Of a stretch of 64,000 nt of DNA, positions 26,663-35,838 are shown in pieces. The notes beneath the pieces are model-generated. The model saw nothing but the letters and a program-made list of their open reading frames with translations, was not told the DNA's origin and did not search any database. Source of the stretch: Mycolicibacterium sp. P1-5 (GTDB lineage: Bacteria > Actinomycetota > Actinomycetes > Mycobacteriales > Mycobacteriaceae); the NCBI RefSeq assembly GCF_008329565.1, contig NZ_NPKT01000024.1, positions 1 to 64,000 of the forward strand, read 5' to 3'. The translations under genes were made by a program, and so were the position numbers. The first letter of the stretch is position 1. Every line of letters begins with the position of its first letter.

Positions 26663-27888
26663 CGGGGGTCGATCGCCGCAGGCATGTGTCGCACGCCGGC
26701 GTGCTTGTTGCTGCGGACGTACTCGATCGGGCCGGTCAGCGTGACCGTACCGACGCGGTCGAGTAGCACATCAAAGATCACCCGCATCTCCATGCGTGCC
26801 AGTGAGGCACCGAGGCAGAAATGCACGCCGCGACCGAACGCCAAGTGCGGGTTAGGATTTCGATCGATATCGAACTTGTAGGGGTCGGTGAAGACCCTTT
26901 CGTCGCGGTTCGCCGACGCCCACCACAGGCTCACCTTGTCACCGGCCGCGATGTGTTGGCCGTGCAGTTCGACGTCACGGGTGGCGGTGCGCCGGTTGTA
27001 CGGGGTCGACGAGGCCCAGCGCAGCATCTCTTCGATCGCCGTCGGCAACAGCGTCCGGTCCTGGCGCAGCCGCTCCCAGGCTTCGGGATGCACGCTGAGC
27101 GCAGACATGCCGATCGCAATCGAATTGCGGGTCGTTTCGCTGCCCGCGGCGATGATCAGGCTCAGAAACAGGCGCTGCTCGTTCTCGGTGAGAGGCTCAC
27201 CGTCGATCAACGCGTGGGTGATCACCGACAACAAGTCTTCGGCCGGTTCTGCGGCGCGTTTGCGCTCCAGCAGGGCCGTTCCGTAACTGAACATCCGCGC
27301 CTGCGCCTGTGCCACGGACTCGTTGACCTCACCGACTTCGCGGTCCTCGTAGTCCAGGGTGACATTGGCCCAATTCATCAGCTCGTGTCGGTCTTCCTGC
27401 GGCACGCCGGCGAGCTGAGCCACCGCCTGCAGCGGCAGTTCGGCAGCGACATCGACCAGAAAGTCGCACTCGCGCTTGGCCACAGCCGCCTCGACGATGT
27501 CGACCGCGCGGATCCGCAGGTCTTCCTCGATCGCCCGCAGCGCTCTCGGCGTCGTGCTCGGTGTCAGCAGCTTGCGAAATTTTGCGTGCCGGGGATCGTC
27601 CATCATGTTCAGCAGCGCGCCCGCCGCGAAGCCCATAGGCATGTCTTCCAGGGTCGTACCACCGCCCTCACGTTCTCCGCCGGTCTCCGAGGAGAACGTC
27701 TCGCTGTCGTTGGCCGCGGCGATGATGTCGGCGTAGCGGCTGAGCACCCAAAAACCCTCGCCGCCGGGGGTATAGGCGGTCGCCGGGTGAAACCAGACCG
27801 CCGACTCGCGGCGCAGCACGTCGAACACATGATGGGGAAACCCAGCGGTGAAACGATCCAGATCGGTCAAGTCGACATCGTCATACAT
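26659..27888 (-). CDS. Cytochrome P450, CYP125/CYP142-like
   Basis: A 409-aa soluble P450. It has the I-helix AAGSETTRNS, the K-helix EMLR (ExxR), and the heme loop FGRGVHFCLGASLAR with the cysteine ligand. The C-terminal segment GPIEYVRSNKHAGVRHMP resembles the WVRSN...GIKHMP end of the CYP125/142/123 group, which in mycobacteria includes sterol side-chain 26/27-hydroxylases. Subfamily assignment is by eye. It needs a ferredoxin and reductase; the nearest ferredoxin is at 35839. Single gene with a 72-nt gap upstream. Confidence 0.9.
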   Translation of the reverse strand: MYDDVDLTDLDRFTAGFPHHVFDVLRRESAVWFHPATAYTPGGEGFWVLSRYADIIAAANDSETFSSETGGEREGGGTTLEDMPMGFAAGALLNMMDDPRHAKFRKLLTPSTTPRALRAIEEDLRIRAVDIVEAAVAKRECDFLVDVAAELPLQAVAQLAGVPQEDRHELMNWANVTLDYEDREVGEVNESVAQAQARMFSYGTALLERKRAAEPAEDLLSVITHALIDGEPLTENEQRLFLSLIIAAGSETTRNSIAIGMSALSVHPEAWERLRQDRTLLPTAIEEMLRWASSTPYNRRTATRDVELHGQHIAAGDKVSLWWASANRDERVFTDPYKFDIDRNPNPHLAFGRGVHFCLGASLARMEMRVIFDVLLDRVGTVTLTGPIEYVRSNKHAGVRHMPAAIDPR

Positions 27889-27960
27889 GGGACGCGCACC
27901 GCCTAGGACGTGAGGGGACTCCGGTGACCATACACATGCTGGGTATGTGCATGGCCCAGA

Positions 27961-28956
27961 TCACCTCAGCGTGCTGAGAATCGGGCTGTCGGCGCGGCAA
28001 AAGCTATGGCAGACACGATCGCGAACAATCATGTCGGTGGTCTCGGGGTCAAACCAGCGATCGACCACCGACCAGTGGATCGGATGCATCAGATAGGGGC
28101 CCATCAAGCCGTCCACATCGGTGAATTCCTGCTCGAAGACATGGGTCCATTGACTTGTTCCGATTGCATCATCGACACGGCTCAGTTGCCATGCGGTGAT
28201 CGCCGATACGTATCGCGGCATCATCGCAAGTTCCTGTTCGAAGGTCGCGACGGTCGCTGAATCGACGTCAGGCGGAACGCGCAGCAACAGCGTGCGATAA
28301 ACGGTGCCGCGTGCCCGCACCGCCGGACTTCCCTCATACGTCGCGCCGTTGATGTGAGAGATCGCCGAATCCGCGAGTGCATCGTCGAAACCGCTCGCTT
28401 CCCAGGCGGAACGATCGGGGAAGCGGAGGTGGACGAGAATATCGCCGCCATTGCGGGATCCGGGCAACGTGGGTTCCACCAGCGCACCCACCGCACCGCT
28501 GCGCTGGGCGGCGGCGCGCACCGCGTCGAGAACGCGGTCGCGTTCGGATTCGGCGACATCCAGTAGGCGCATCACTCCCACAGTGGCTGCACCGCCCGAG
28601 GTGACCGGCAACGGTGGCGGAGCACCGTCGGTGCCCACATCCTGGGCTTCCTCCGCGACGCTGCGGCTGCGTTCCTCAACCAGATCGCTGATGCCGTCCC
28701 ACCAACGCGCGACCGCTGGGTCTGGCCGGCCGCGCCAGGTCATCTGCCACCAGGCTTGCGGACTGGGCAATGACCAGGTGATCGTCACGACGTTGGAGCG
28801 GTCGTCGAACCAGATTGGCGGACTGACCAGTACATCGCGTAGCTCCATGCCACGCTCGCGGGCGGGCGGGACGTAGCCGGCCAGGTAGGCGTCGAGGAAA
28901 GCCTGCGCGCAACCCGGTGCGGTGACCACGCGGTCGATGACGAAAACCTTGGCCAT
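27961..28956 (-). CDS. Multi-domain alpha+beta-barrel (Dabb-like) protein, function unknown
   Basis: A 331-aa protein that seems to be three ferredoxin-like alpha+beta units in a row: residues about 1-95 (KVFVIDRVVTAPGCAQAFLDAYL), about 120-205 (VGVMRLLDVAESERDRVLDAV), and a C-terminal Dabb-like unit about 218-310 (VYRTLLLRVPPDVDSATVATFEQEL). The last carries the QWTHVFEQEFTDVDGLMGPYLMHPIH pattern of stress-responsive A/B barrel domains. Dabb and NIPSNAP-type domains include cyclases and small monooxygenases without cofactors. It is divergent from the reductase at 29057. No named function recognised. Confidence 0.65.
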   Translation of the reverse strand: MAKVFVIDRVVTAPGCAQAFLDAYLAGYVPPARERGMELRDVLVSPPIWFDDRSNVVTITWSLPSPQAWWQMTWRGRPDPAVARWWDGISDLVEERSRSVAEEAQDVGTDGAPPPLPVTSGGAATVGVMRLLDVAESERDRVLDAVRAAAQRSGAVGALVEPTLPGSRNGGDILVHLRFPDRSAWEASGFDDALADSAISHINGATYEGSPAVRARGTVYRTLLLRVPPDVDSATVATFEQELAMMPRYVSAITAWQLSRVDDAIGTSQWTHVFEQEFTDVDGLMGPYLMHPIHWSVVDRWFDPETTDMIVRDRVCHSFCRADSPILSTLR

Positions 28957-29056
28957 GTCGCGAGGCTACGTTTCGCGACCGGGGCGGCGCTCAGCTGCTC
29001 CCGGACATCGGGAGACCACCGTTGACCACGCGGCTCGGCGGCGCGATGGTGTACCG

Positions 29057-30283
29057 ATGAGCGATGTGTTCAGCCCGGCCCGGCTTGGTCCAGTGAATTT
29101 GCGCAACCGGGTGATCAAAGCCGCAACCTCGGAAGGACGCTCGCCGAGGGGTGAAGTAACCGACGACCTGATCGAGTTTCACCGCGCCTTCGCCCAAGGT
29201 GGCGTTGGCATGACCACGGTGGCCTATTGCTGCGTTTCGCCCGAAGCGGCCAGCGCGCCCGGACAGATCGTCATGAGCACATCGGCGCTGCCTGGGCTGC
29301 GCAGACTCAGCGATGCCGTGCACGAGGCCGGCTCGGCGATCTCGGCCCAGCTCGGGCACGCTGGGGTGGTGGCCCCGCGTAGGCTCACCGGCGTCACGGC
29401 CATGGCTCCCAGCAGGTTCGTCAATCCGACCTCGATGGCATACTGCCGCGCGATCAGCGTGGCCGAAATCCGCACCGTCATAAGGCAGTTCGGTACCGCG
29501 GCACAGGTCGCGGTCGATGCCGGGTTCGATGCGGTCGAACTACACTTCGGTCATCTGTATCTGCCCAGCTCGTTTCTGAGTCCGCTGATCAATCGCCGGC
29601 GAGATTCGTACGGGGGCAGCATCGATAATCGTTCACGGCTGGTCCGCGAGATCGCCCAGCACGTTCGCGATGTGGTCGGCGACCAGATCGCAGTGATCGC
29701 CAAACTCGATATGGATGACGGCCTTCCGGGCAGCATCTGGATCGACGAGGCACTGCGGACCGCGCAACTTCTCGACGCCGACGCCACCCTGGATGCTCTG
29801 GAACTGACCCAGGGTTCATCGGTGTACAAACCGATGTACCTGTTCCGAGGCGACGTACCGGTCAGGGAGTTCGCGGCGGTGATGCCTCCGGCGCTGCGCC
29901 CGGTAGTCAGGATTCTCGGCAAGCAGATGATGGGTGCCTACCCATACCATGACCTCTACATGCTGGATGCCGCACGCCAGTTCGTACCGCTGATGCGCAA
30001 CACCAAACTGATCCTCCTGGGCGGCATCACCGAACGTGCGCACTTGGAGAGAGGTCTGGCCGAAGGCTTCGACTTCTTCGCCATGGGCAGGGCATTGCTG
30101 CGTGAGCCTGATCGCGTCAACACCATGAAAACTCAACCGGGTTCGCGCAGCCGCTGCAACCACAACAACAAGTGCATGGTCACCGTGTTCGGCCGCACTC
30201 ACTGTGTGCTTGATCCGGCTCAGCGGTACGGGCCGGCGCCGATCACGGCCGGTGAGGGTGCGACACCATTACCGATCGAGTAA
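29057..30283 (+). CDS. NADH:flavin oxidoreductase, Old Yellow Enzyme family
   Basis: A 408-aa FMN-dependent TIM-barrel reductase. It begins MSDVFSPARLGPVNLRNRVIKAATSEGRS, the usual first strand with the flavin-contact Thr/Ser. It has HFGHLYLPSSFLSPLINRRRDSYGGS, the active-site and FMN phosphate region of the 2,4-dienoyl-CoA-reductase-like group. The C-terminus has three cysteines (RCNHNNKCMV...HCVL) in the region where related enzymes bind an iron-sulfur cluster, but the spacing is not canonical. It could reduce an enone or dienoyl intermediate. The start at 29057 matches the family N-terminus; upstream codons are antisense to the Dabb-like gene. Confidence 0.87.
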   Translation: MSDVFSPARLGPVNLRNRVIKAATSEGRSPRGEVTDDLIEFHRAFAQGGVGMTTVAYCCVSPEAASAPGQIVMSTSALPGLRRLSDAVHEAGSAISAQLGHAGVVAPRRLTGVTAMAPSRFVNPTSMAYCRAISVAEIRTVIRQFGTAAQVAVDAGFDAVELHFGHLYLPSSFLSPLINRRRDSYGGSIDNRSRLVREIAQHVRDVVGDQIAVIAKLDMDDGLPGSIWIDEALRTAQLLDADATLDALELTQGSSVYKPMYLFRGDVPVREFAAVMPPALRPVVRILGKQMMGAYPYHDLYMLDAARQFVPLMRNTKLILLGGITERAHLERGLAEGFDFFAMGRALLREPDRVNTMKTQPGSRSRCNHNNKCMVTVFGRTHCVLDPAQRYGPAPITAGEGATPLPIE

Positions 30284-31192
30284 CTCAGCCAGTGATCGGC
30301 CGGCCTGAGCGCGCGCTTGGTGGGCGATATCGAGCATCGGCATCGTCATGAAGCCGTGGATGCCACCGTCGAAGGAACACCGGGTGGTCGGTATGCCCGC
30401 CGCAGCCAACGCATCTGCGTAGGCGACACCCTCGTCGCGCAGCGGATCGTAGCCGGCCAGTACCACGACGGCCGGCGGCAGCCCGGTCAGATCCGCCTGT
30501 AGCGGTGAGGCATACGGGTGTTGACGATCCTCGAGCGCCGGCACGTACTGGTCCCAATACCACTGCAGTGCAGGCCGTGGGTTGTAGAAGCCGCGCCCGT
30601 ACAACCGGTAAGACTCGGTGTCGAAATCCGCCGCGATCATCGGGTAGACGAGCAGCTGTGCCGCTATGGCTGGGCCGCCTTGGTCTCGTGCCATCACCGT
30701 GGTGACTGCCGCGAGGTTTCCGCCGGCGCTGTCGCCGCCAACCGCAATCCTGTCCGCATCGCCCCCGAGTTCGGCGGCGTGCACCACCGCCCACCGGGTG
30801 ACCGCAAGGACGTCCTCGGCGGCGGTGGGCCACGGATGCTCCGGTGCGAGCCGATAGTCGACCGAGATCACCACGGCAGGAATGAGATTGGCCAGGTTGC
30901 GGCACAGCCCGTCGTGACTGTCGAGATCGCAGAACACGAACCCGCCACCATGGGCGTAGACGAGTATCGGCAGGGATTCACCGGACGTGGGCCGGTATAC
31001 CCGGACGCCGACGCTGCCACCCGTGACATCGACTCGGTGATCGGTGACGTGGTGAACCGGTTCGGGACTCGAGTTGGGGACGAAGCGGGAGCGGATCGCG
31101 GCTCGGGCCTCGGCCCCGGTCATCGTCTGCACCGGGGGGAACCCGGAGTCGAGCGTTTCGACCAATCCGGCGATCTGGGGATCGAGTGTCAC
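30269..31192 (-). CDS. Alpha/beta hydrolase, HSL-type esterase
   Basis: A 307-aa esterase. Motifs: YAHGGGF (oxyanion hole), GDSAGGN (nucleophile), GYDPLRDEG (acid) and GGIHGF (His). The GTG at 31192 overlaps the IclR stop (GTGA), so it is co-translated with the regulator. After a Baeyer-Villiger step an ester or lactone must be opened, and an esterase in this place would fit; that is inference. Its 3' end overlaps the convergent OYE gene by 15 nt. Confidence 0.86.
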   Translation of the reverse strand: MTLDPQIAGLVETLDSGFPPVQTMTGAEARAAIRSRFVPNSSPEPVHHVTDHRVDVTGGSVGVRVYRPTSGESLPILVYAHGGGFVFCDLDSHDGLCRNLANLIPAVVISVDYRLAPEHPWPTAAEDVLAVTRWAVVHAAELGGDADRIAVGGDSAGGNLAAVTTVMARDQGGPAIAAQLLVYPMIAADFDTESYRLYGRGFYNPRPALQWYWDQYVPALEDRQHPYASPLQADLTGLPPAVVVLAGYDPLRDEGVAYADALAAAGIPTTRCSFDGGIHGFMTMPMLDIAHQARAQAGRSLAELLDR

Positions 31193-32034
31193 GCGGGCTG
31201 AAGGGTTGCCGGATTCGGTCCGATGACGCGCGGAGCTGGACCGCCGCGAAGCGGGCGAAGCGGCTGCAGCGTGGGTGCGACCCGCTCGGGTCCGCCTTCG
31301 GCGCTTCGCCAAATACCCATGGCAGTCATTCGCACCGGTGCGACCAGTCGGCTGTCGAAGGCCATCCGATTCATCGGTCCACACACCGACACCGCGGCCA
31401 CCGCCTCGCCGGCTGGGCCGATCGGGGCAGCGACGCAGCCGAAGCCGGGCAGTGATTCTTCACGTTCGAAGGCCACGCCGTGGGCGCGAACCTTGGCCAA
31501 CTCAGCAACCAACTGCGCAGTGGAGGCGATCGAAAATCGCGTCCGTCGATCGGACAGGTCGACCGCGGTGTTGTCACGGTCGGCGAGAATGGCTTTGCCG
31601 ACTGCCGTGCAGTGCGCCGGCTGCCGCCCACCGACGCGAGTGGGGATCGCCGTCGCCAGGTGATCGCCGATCTTCTCGAGGTACACCACATCGGAGCCAT
31701 CCAGGACCGCCAGGTGGACGACCAGTCCCGTCGCTCTATGCAGATCGCGAAGCAATGGGATGGCGGCGCGGTGGATGCGGTCCTGGTGCAGCGCCAACGA
31801 GCCCAGCTCGACCAGGCGCATCCCGAGCTCGTAGTCGCGGCCCTCGCGCCGCAGCCACCGCAGCGCGACCAGTCGCTCGAGCATGCGATGCGCGGATGAC
31901 CGCGGCAGGCCTGTGCGCCGCACAATCTGGGCGAGTGTGAGCCGCCCGGGGCCGTCGAACGAGTCCAAGACCAGGGAAATCCGGTCGATGACGGCGCTCG
32001 GCGTCTCGGTTGCCTTCTCGACGGCCATTGTCAT
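31189..32034 (-). CDS. IclR-family transcriptional regulator
   Basis: A 281-aa regulator. The N-terminal winged helix (about residues 15-75) has LTLAQIVRRTGLPRSSAHRMLERLVALRWLRREG, followed by an IclR effector domain (about 90-245) with VHLAVLDGSDVVYLEKIG and CTAVGKAILAD. IclR proteins often control aromatic or steroid catabolic operons. A 19-bp palindrome lies 35 bp upstream of its start. AGGAG precedes the ATG. It likely controls itself and the esterase, and perhaps the flavoprotein-hsaC-hsaA operon just upstream on the same strand. Confidence 0.9.
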   Translation of the reverse strand: MTMAVEKATETPSAVIDRISLVLDSFDGPGRLTLAQIVRRTGLPRSSAHRMLERLVALRWLRREGRDYELGMRLVELGSLALHQDRIHRAAIPLLRDLHRATGLVVHLAVLDGSDVVYLEKIGDHLATAIPTRVGGRQPAHCTAVGKAILADRDNTAVDLSDRRTRFSIASTAQLVAELAKVRAHGVAFEREESLPGFGCVAAPIGPAGEAVAAVSVCGPMNRMAFDSRLVAPVRMTAMGIWRSAEGGPERVAPTLQPLRPLRGGPAPRVIGPNPATLQPA

Positions 32035-32069
32035 GAGGAACTCCTAGGCTCACGCCATGCCAACCAGGC

Positions 32070-32088
32070 ATATGACTATTAGTCATAT
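32070..32088. promoter_or_regulatory. 19-bp palindromic operator candidate, ATATGACTATTAGTCATAT
   Basis: A perfect inverted repeat with 9-bp arms and one central base, AT-rich in a GC-rich genome. It sits 35 bp upstream of the iclR start, where it would overlap that gene's promoter. Size and symmetry fit an IclR dimer site. No second copy was noticed in the other intergenic regions by eye. Confidence 0.6.
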
Positions 32089-32137
32089 AGTTTTAGCACA
32101 GTCCTGTGCGCGCTGTCACACAACACGCGGACGAATC

Positions 32138-32154
32138 CGGCCCGAACGGGGCCG
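32138..32154 (-). terminator. Possible stem-loop terminator of the flavoprotein operon
   Basis: CGGCCC and GGGCCG form a 6-bp GC stem around a 5-nt loop, about 22 nt past the stop of the flavoprotein gene on the minus strand. There is no T-tract, which mycobacterial terminators often lack. Weak evidence. Confidence 0.25.
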
Positions 32155-32175
32155 TCTCAGGGTGAGGAGCGGACG

Positions 32176-33645
32176 TCAGGCTTTGGCGGCGCTGCGACCG
32201 GCCCGCCGGCCGTAGAAGCTGCCGTCGCCGAGCGAGACTCCGCTGGCGTAGCCCCATGCCGCGAGTCCCGCGGTGCACCGTCCCGCGGCGAACAGGCCGG
32301 GAATCGGGCTGCCGCTGACATGCAGGACTTCACCGTCCAATGAGGTCATCAGCCCACCGAGGGTGAAGCCGCCGCAGCTGGCCCGCAGATCGATTGCGCC
32401 GACCGGAGTACCGACGGGTTTTATCCACTCCGGCTTCTTGTGCAGCAGCGGATCCTCGCCGCGTGAGGCTGCCTCGTTGTAGGCACCGATCGTCGCCTGC
32501 AGGGAGCCGACCGGCAGGCCGATCTCAGCCTCCAACTCGGCGACCGTCTCACACACCCATGTCGCCGGTCGCTTGAGGAACGGGGTGGCTGAGGTCGCCG
32601 CCATCGCCTCGTCCTGGGCGTCGCCGTCGATGATCAGGTAGGCGGTGTCCTCCTGCCGGTACAGCGTCAACTGGCCGATCCGCCCGGAGTACATGTCCTC
32701 GGGCACATATCGCTGACCCAAGCCGTTGACGAGGACGCCGCGCACGGTCTGCTGCGGATCGATCAGAAATGCGACCTCGGTGGCATCCATGTGCGCGAGG
32801 TCCGCGCCGAGTGCCTGTGCCATGCGGATCGCACGGCCGTCATGTTGTTCGATCGACGCGGCGGGACGTCCGGCGATTGCCGGCGCGAATTGTTTGACCA
32901 TCGACTCGCTGTATGCGAAGCTGCCCGCGGCCAACACAACCCCGCGCCGAGCGCGCACCCGCACCGTTTCCCCGTACTGCCGCGCCATCACTCCCGCCAC
33001 CCGACCGTCGGACTCGAGGACGAGCGTCTGCGCCCGCACGTCGTAGACGGCTCTTACGCCGAGCGATGTCGCGGTCTCAACGAGTGGCTTCATCAACATG
33101 AACCCACCGCTCTTCTCGCCGGCGACCTTTCCGGTCATCTGCGGGATATGCCCGCGCGGAGCGGGTTCGGCGATCGTATTGAACGGGTAGGCGTTCTCGC
33201 CGCCGGTGAACATCAGGCCCTGGTCGCCCGGTGGCTCCCACCCGGGTTCGCCCCAGAACTCCGGTTTGAACGGCACTCCGCAGTCCGTGAGCCAGTCGAA
33301 GTGGTCGAGACTGCCCTGGCAGTAGTCCGCAATGCGAGACTCATCGGCGCCCGGCCCCATTGCCACATTGAGGAAGGCGGCCATGTTGGAGGGTGAATCC
33401 TGGAAGCCACAGGCCTTTTGGATCGGTGTGCCGCCCCCGAGGTAGATGAACCCGCCCGCCATCGCCGCGGCACCGCCCCACGATCCGGTGCGCTCGAGCA
33501 CCAGTACCTCGGCGCCGCGACGCGCTGCTTCCACGGCCGCTGCTGCACCGGCGATGCCGTAGCCGACGATGACCACATCGGCCTCGTGATCCCACTTCTC
33601 GATCGACGACGCAGGGACCGGGGTGACGTCATCTTCGGCGGTCAT
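32176..33645 (-). CDS. FAD-binding dehydrogenase, module copy 1
   Basis: A 489-aa flavoprotein of the fumarate-reductase/KstD superfamily. FAD site: ADVVIVGYGIAGAAAAVEAA (about residues 23-42), then GGAAAMAGGFIYLGGG; C-terminal FAD loop: LFAAGRCTAGLAAWGYASGVSLGDG. The usual KstD Tyr-Pro-Gly motif is replaced by GYASG, so it is a separate subfamily and its exact reaction is unknown. The ATG overlaps the extradiol dioxygenase stop (ATGA). It has a clear paralogue at 41750-43210 with the same neighbours, roughly 70-75% identical by eye. Probably a dehydrogenase or enone reductase acting on a cyclic intermediate. Confidence 0.85.
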   Translation of the reverse strand: MTAEDDVTPVPASSIEKWDHEADVVIVGYGIAGAAAAVEAARRGAEVLVLERTGSWGGAAAMAGGFIYLGGGTPIQKACGFQDSPSNMAAFLNVAMGPGADESRIADYCQGSLDHFDWLTDCGVPFKPEFWGEPGWEPPGDQGLMFTGGENAYPFNTIAEPAPRGHIPQMTGKVAGEKSGGFMLMKPLVETATSLGVRAVYDVRAQTLVLESDGRVAGVMARQYGETVRVRARRGVVLAAGSFAYSESMVKQFAPAIAGRPAASIEQHDGRAIRMAQALGADLAHMDATEVAFLIDPQQTVRGVLVNGLGQRYVPEDMYSGRIGQLTLYRQEDTAYLIIDGDAQDEAMAATSATPFLKRPATWVCETVAELEAEIGLPVGSLQATIGAYNEAASRGEDPLLHKKPEWIKPVGTPVGAIDLRASCGGFTLGGLMTSLDGEVLHVSGSPIPGLFAAGRCTAGLAAWGYASGVSLGDGSFYGRRAGRSAAKA

Positions 33646-34550
33646 GGGCGCATAGCCGCCGGAAGGTCGGACACCCATTGATGTCCCCAATAGCTGTCGG
33701 CGGTGATTTCCTCTGCGGTGTAATACATTTCGTCGACGCACATCCCTTCGGTGCCGAATTCGATGTCCCAATCGCCGGGCGCGCGCACGTAGAACGACAC
33801 CATCTTGTCATTGGTGTGTCGGCCCAGGGTCGACGATAGCTGAAAGCCTTCGGCATTGACCCGATCCAGCGCCTGGCCCACCGCGTCGAGGGAATCGACC
33901 TCGACCATCAGGTGGATCAAGCCGGGATTGCGAATGGTCTGTGCGGGGCAGATCGCCAAGCTGTGGTGACGTTGGTTCACGCCCATGAATCGCACTCGCA
34001 CCGGTCCGAATTCGGCAGGCACCGGCACCCGAAACGCGCCGCGCGACTTGAAACCGAGTACCTCGGTGTAGAAGGCGAAGAGCCCGTTGACGTCGAGCGC
34101 GGGGAGGACGACGTGCCCCAGACCCTGCGTGCCGGTGACAAATCTTGCGCCGAATGGTGTCACGACCGGGGAGTGATCGAGTACGGCGCCGTGGAAGACC
34201 TCCAGCGCGGTCCCTGCCGGATCCTCGAAGGCGATGACTTCCTCAACCCGCCTGGTGTCCGCCTCGTTGACAGACAACTGCTTGAACGGGATACCGGCAG
34301 TGTCGAGTGCGCTCTTGACACGTTCCAGATCGGCGTGGTCACGCACTTCCCAACCGACAGTGTGGATCTTGTCCACCTCACCGGGCACGACGATGATCCG
34401 GGCGGCACGTTCGTCCATCCGGAGGTACAGGGCGGACTCGTCTGGACCGGACCCTTGCGCGAAGCCGAGAACATCGAAGGCGAAATGCCGCCAGCGACCG
34501 ATGTCCGCGGCCGCGACGGTGACGTAACCCAGACCCTTGATCAGACTCAT
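33642..34550 (-). CDS. Extradiol (meta-cleavage) dioxygenase, HsaC-like, module copy 1
   Basis: A 302-aa type I extradiol dioxygenase made of two VOC/glyoxalase modules. Iron ligands are His146 (GLGHVV), His213 (LIHLMVEV) and Glu264 (WDIEFG). Second-sphere residues His195/His196, His245 and Tyr254 are also present, so it should be active. Length and motifs match HsaC, which cleaves the catechol ring A of 3,4-DHSA in steroid degradation. It lies between the HsaA-like and flavoprotein genes. Paralogue at 43212-44120 has ligands at the same positions. Conservative call: a catechol dioxygenase for a bulky polycyclic substrate. Confidence 0.88.
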   Translation of the reverse strand: MSLIKGLGYVTVAAADIGRWRHFAFDVLGFAQGSGPDESALYLRMDERAARIIVVPGEVDKIHTVGWEVRDHADLERVKSALDTAGIPFKQLSVNEADTRRVEEVIAFEDPAGTALEVFHGAVLDHSPVVTPFGARFVTGTQGLGHVVLPALDVNGLFAFYTEVLGFKSRGAFRVPVPAEFGPVRVRFMGVNQRHHSLAICPAQTIRNPGLIHLMVEVDSLDAVGQALDRVNAEGFQLSSTLGRHTNDKMVSFYVRAPGDWDIEFGTEGMCVDEMYYTAEEITADSYWGHQWVSDLPAAMRP

Positions 34551-34561
34551 GTGTTCTCCAG

Positions 34562-35746
34562 TCAGATCATCGCTCGAAGCGGGCCCTGCGGATCCACGCC
34601 GAGCGAGCTGAGCGCCGAGGCGTGGTAGACGGTTCCCGGCACATGGATGGCGTGCGCCTGCCCGACATGCACATCACGCCAATAGCGTTGCAGCGGCTTG
34701 TCCATCCGTGCGGCGTTGCCTCCGCACCGGGCGAAGATCTCATCGACTGCGGAGACCGCGCGCCACACCGCGCGCACCTGGGTGCGCCGGCCCGCGGCCC
34801 GGTCCTCGAAAGACACTTCGTGGCCCGCATCAACCATGTCGTAGATGCGGTCGGCGTTGGCGAGCAGTTCCTGCCTCGCTGCGTTGATATCGGCGGCGGC
34901 CTCGGCGATGGCATACATGACGTAGGGGTCGTCCTTGATCGCCACCCCACTGGAGTTCACCCGCTCACGCTGGTAATCCAGTGCCGCCGCCAGCGCGCCT
35001 TCGGCGATGCCGATGGTCGCGGAGCTGATCCCGAGGGGGAACATCGTCGACCACGGCATCAGGTAGAGGGTTTCGGTCATGCCCGCTTCGAGCTGAGCCG
35101 TACCGTCCATCACCTTCATGGCATCCATCGTTCGGTAGGAGGGCACGAACGCATCCTTGACGATGACGTCTTTGGAGCCGGTGCCCCTGAGCCCCACCAC
35201 ATTCCAGGAGTCCTCGACGATTTCGTAGTCTCGGCGCGGCAGGACCATGTGCAGCATTTGCGGAGGCATCACGGGCTTACCCTCGGCGTCGCCGAGCATT
35301 GCCCCGAGGAAGATCCAGTCGCAATGGTCGGTACCGGAGCTGAACTGCCATCTGCCGTTGAAGAGGTATCCGCCGTCGACCGGCGTGGCCACGCCCTGTG
35401 GGGCGTACGGCGAGGCGACCCAGGTGTCGACGTCCTCGGCCCAGATCTCAGCGGCAACCCTGGGGTCGGCATATGCCAGCTGGTAGGGGTGCACACCCAC
35501 GACACCGTTGATCCAGCCGGCGGACGGGTCCAGCGCGGCGGTCGCCATCACGGTCTCGGCAAATTCACGCGGGTGAACCTCCAACCCACCGTGCGCTTTC
35601 GGTTGGAGCAGACGGATGTTTCCCGCCGATTTCATCAGCTTGACGGTTTCGTCGGTGAGCTTGCCGATCTTCTCGGCCTCGGTGGCCTGCCCGCGCAGCT
35701 GATCGGCGATCTGGTGCATCCGGTCCATTACCCGCTCAGTCATCAT
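34562..35746 (-). CDS. Flavin-dependent monooxygenase, HsaA-like, module copy 1
   Basis: A 394-aa protein of the acyl-CoA-dehydrogenase fold, group D two-component monooxygenase. Features are LQPKAHGGLEVHPREFAETVMATAALDPSAGW cut across several motifs, GRWQFSSGTDHCDW, GLRGTGSKDV and the C-terminal RYWRDVHVGQAHAIH with the histidines used in these hydroxylases. HsaA uses reduced flavin from HsaB to hydroxylate 3-HSA to a catechol, which HsaC then cleaves, and the next gene is HsaC-like. No hsaB is present in the window, so a reductase must come from elsewhere. Near-identical length and motifs to the paralogue at 44134. Confidence 0.88.
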   Translation of the reverse strand: MMTERVMDRMHQIADQLRGQATEAEKIGKLTDETVKLMKSAGNIRLLQPKAHGGLEVHPREFAETVMATAALDPSAGWINGVVGVHPYQLAYADPRVAAEIWAEDVDTWVASPYAPQGVATPVDGGYLFNGRWQFSSGTDHCDWIFLGAMLGDAEGKPVMPPQMLHMVLPRRDYEIVEDSWNVVGLRGTGSKDVIVKDAFVPSYRTMDAMKVMDGTAQLEAGMTETLYLMPWSTMFPLGISSATIGIAEGALAAALDYQRERVNSSGVAIKDDPYVMYAIAEAAADINAARQELLANADRIYDMVDAGHEVSFEDRAAGRRTQVRAVWRAVSAVDEIFARCGGNAARMDKPLQRYWRDVHVGQAHAIHVPGTVYHASALSSLGVDPQGPLRAMI

Positions 35747-35838
35747 CTGGTCCTATCGTCGCTGGCTGTCGTAGATGCTGTACCGGAGGGATCACCGTGA
35801 CGGCACCGGTTCCCGGTCAGCGGAAACTGTTGTATTGC

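Noticed and set aside
34622..35800. 392-codon open frame opposite the HsaA-like gene (and a similar one at 44113-45183)
   Set aside because: Both copies show the same antisense frame because the real genes are paralogues. This is conservation of the sense strand, not a second gene.
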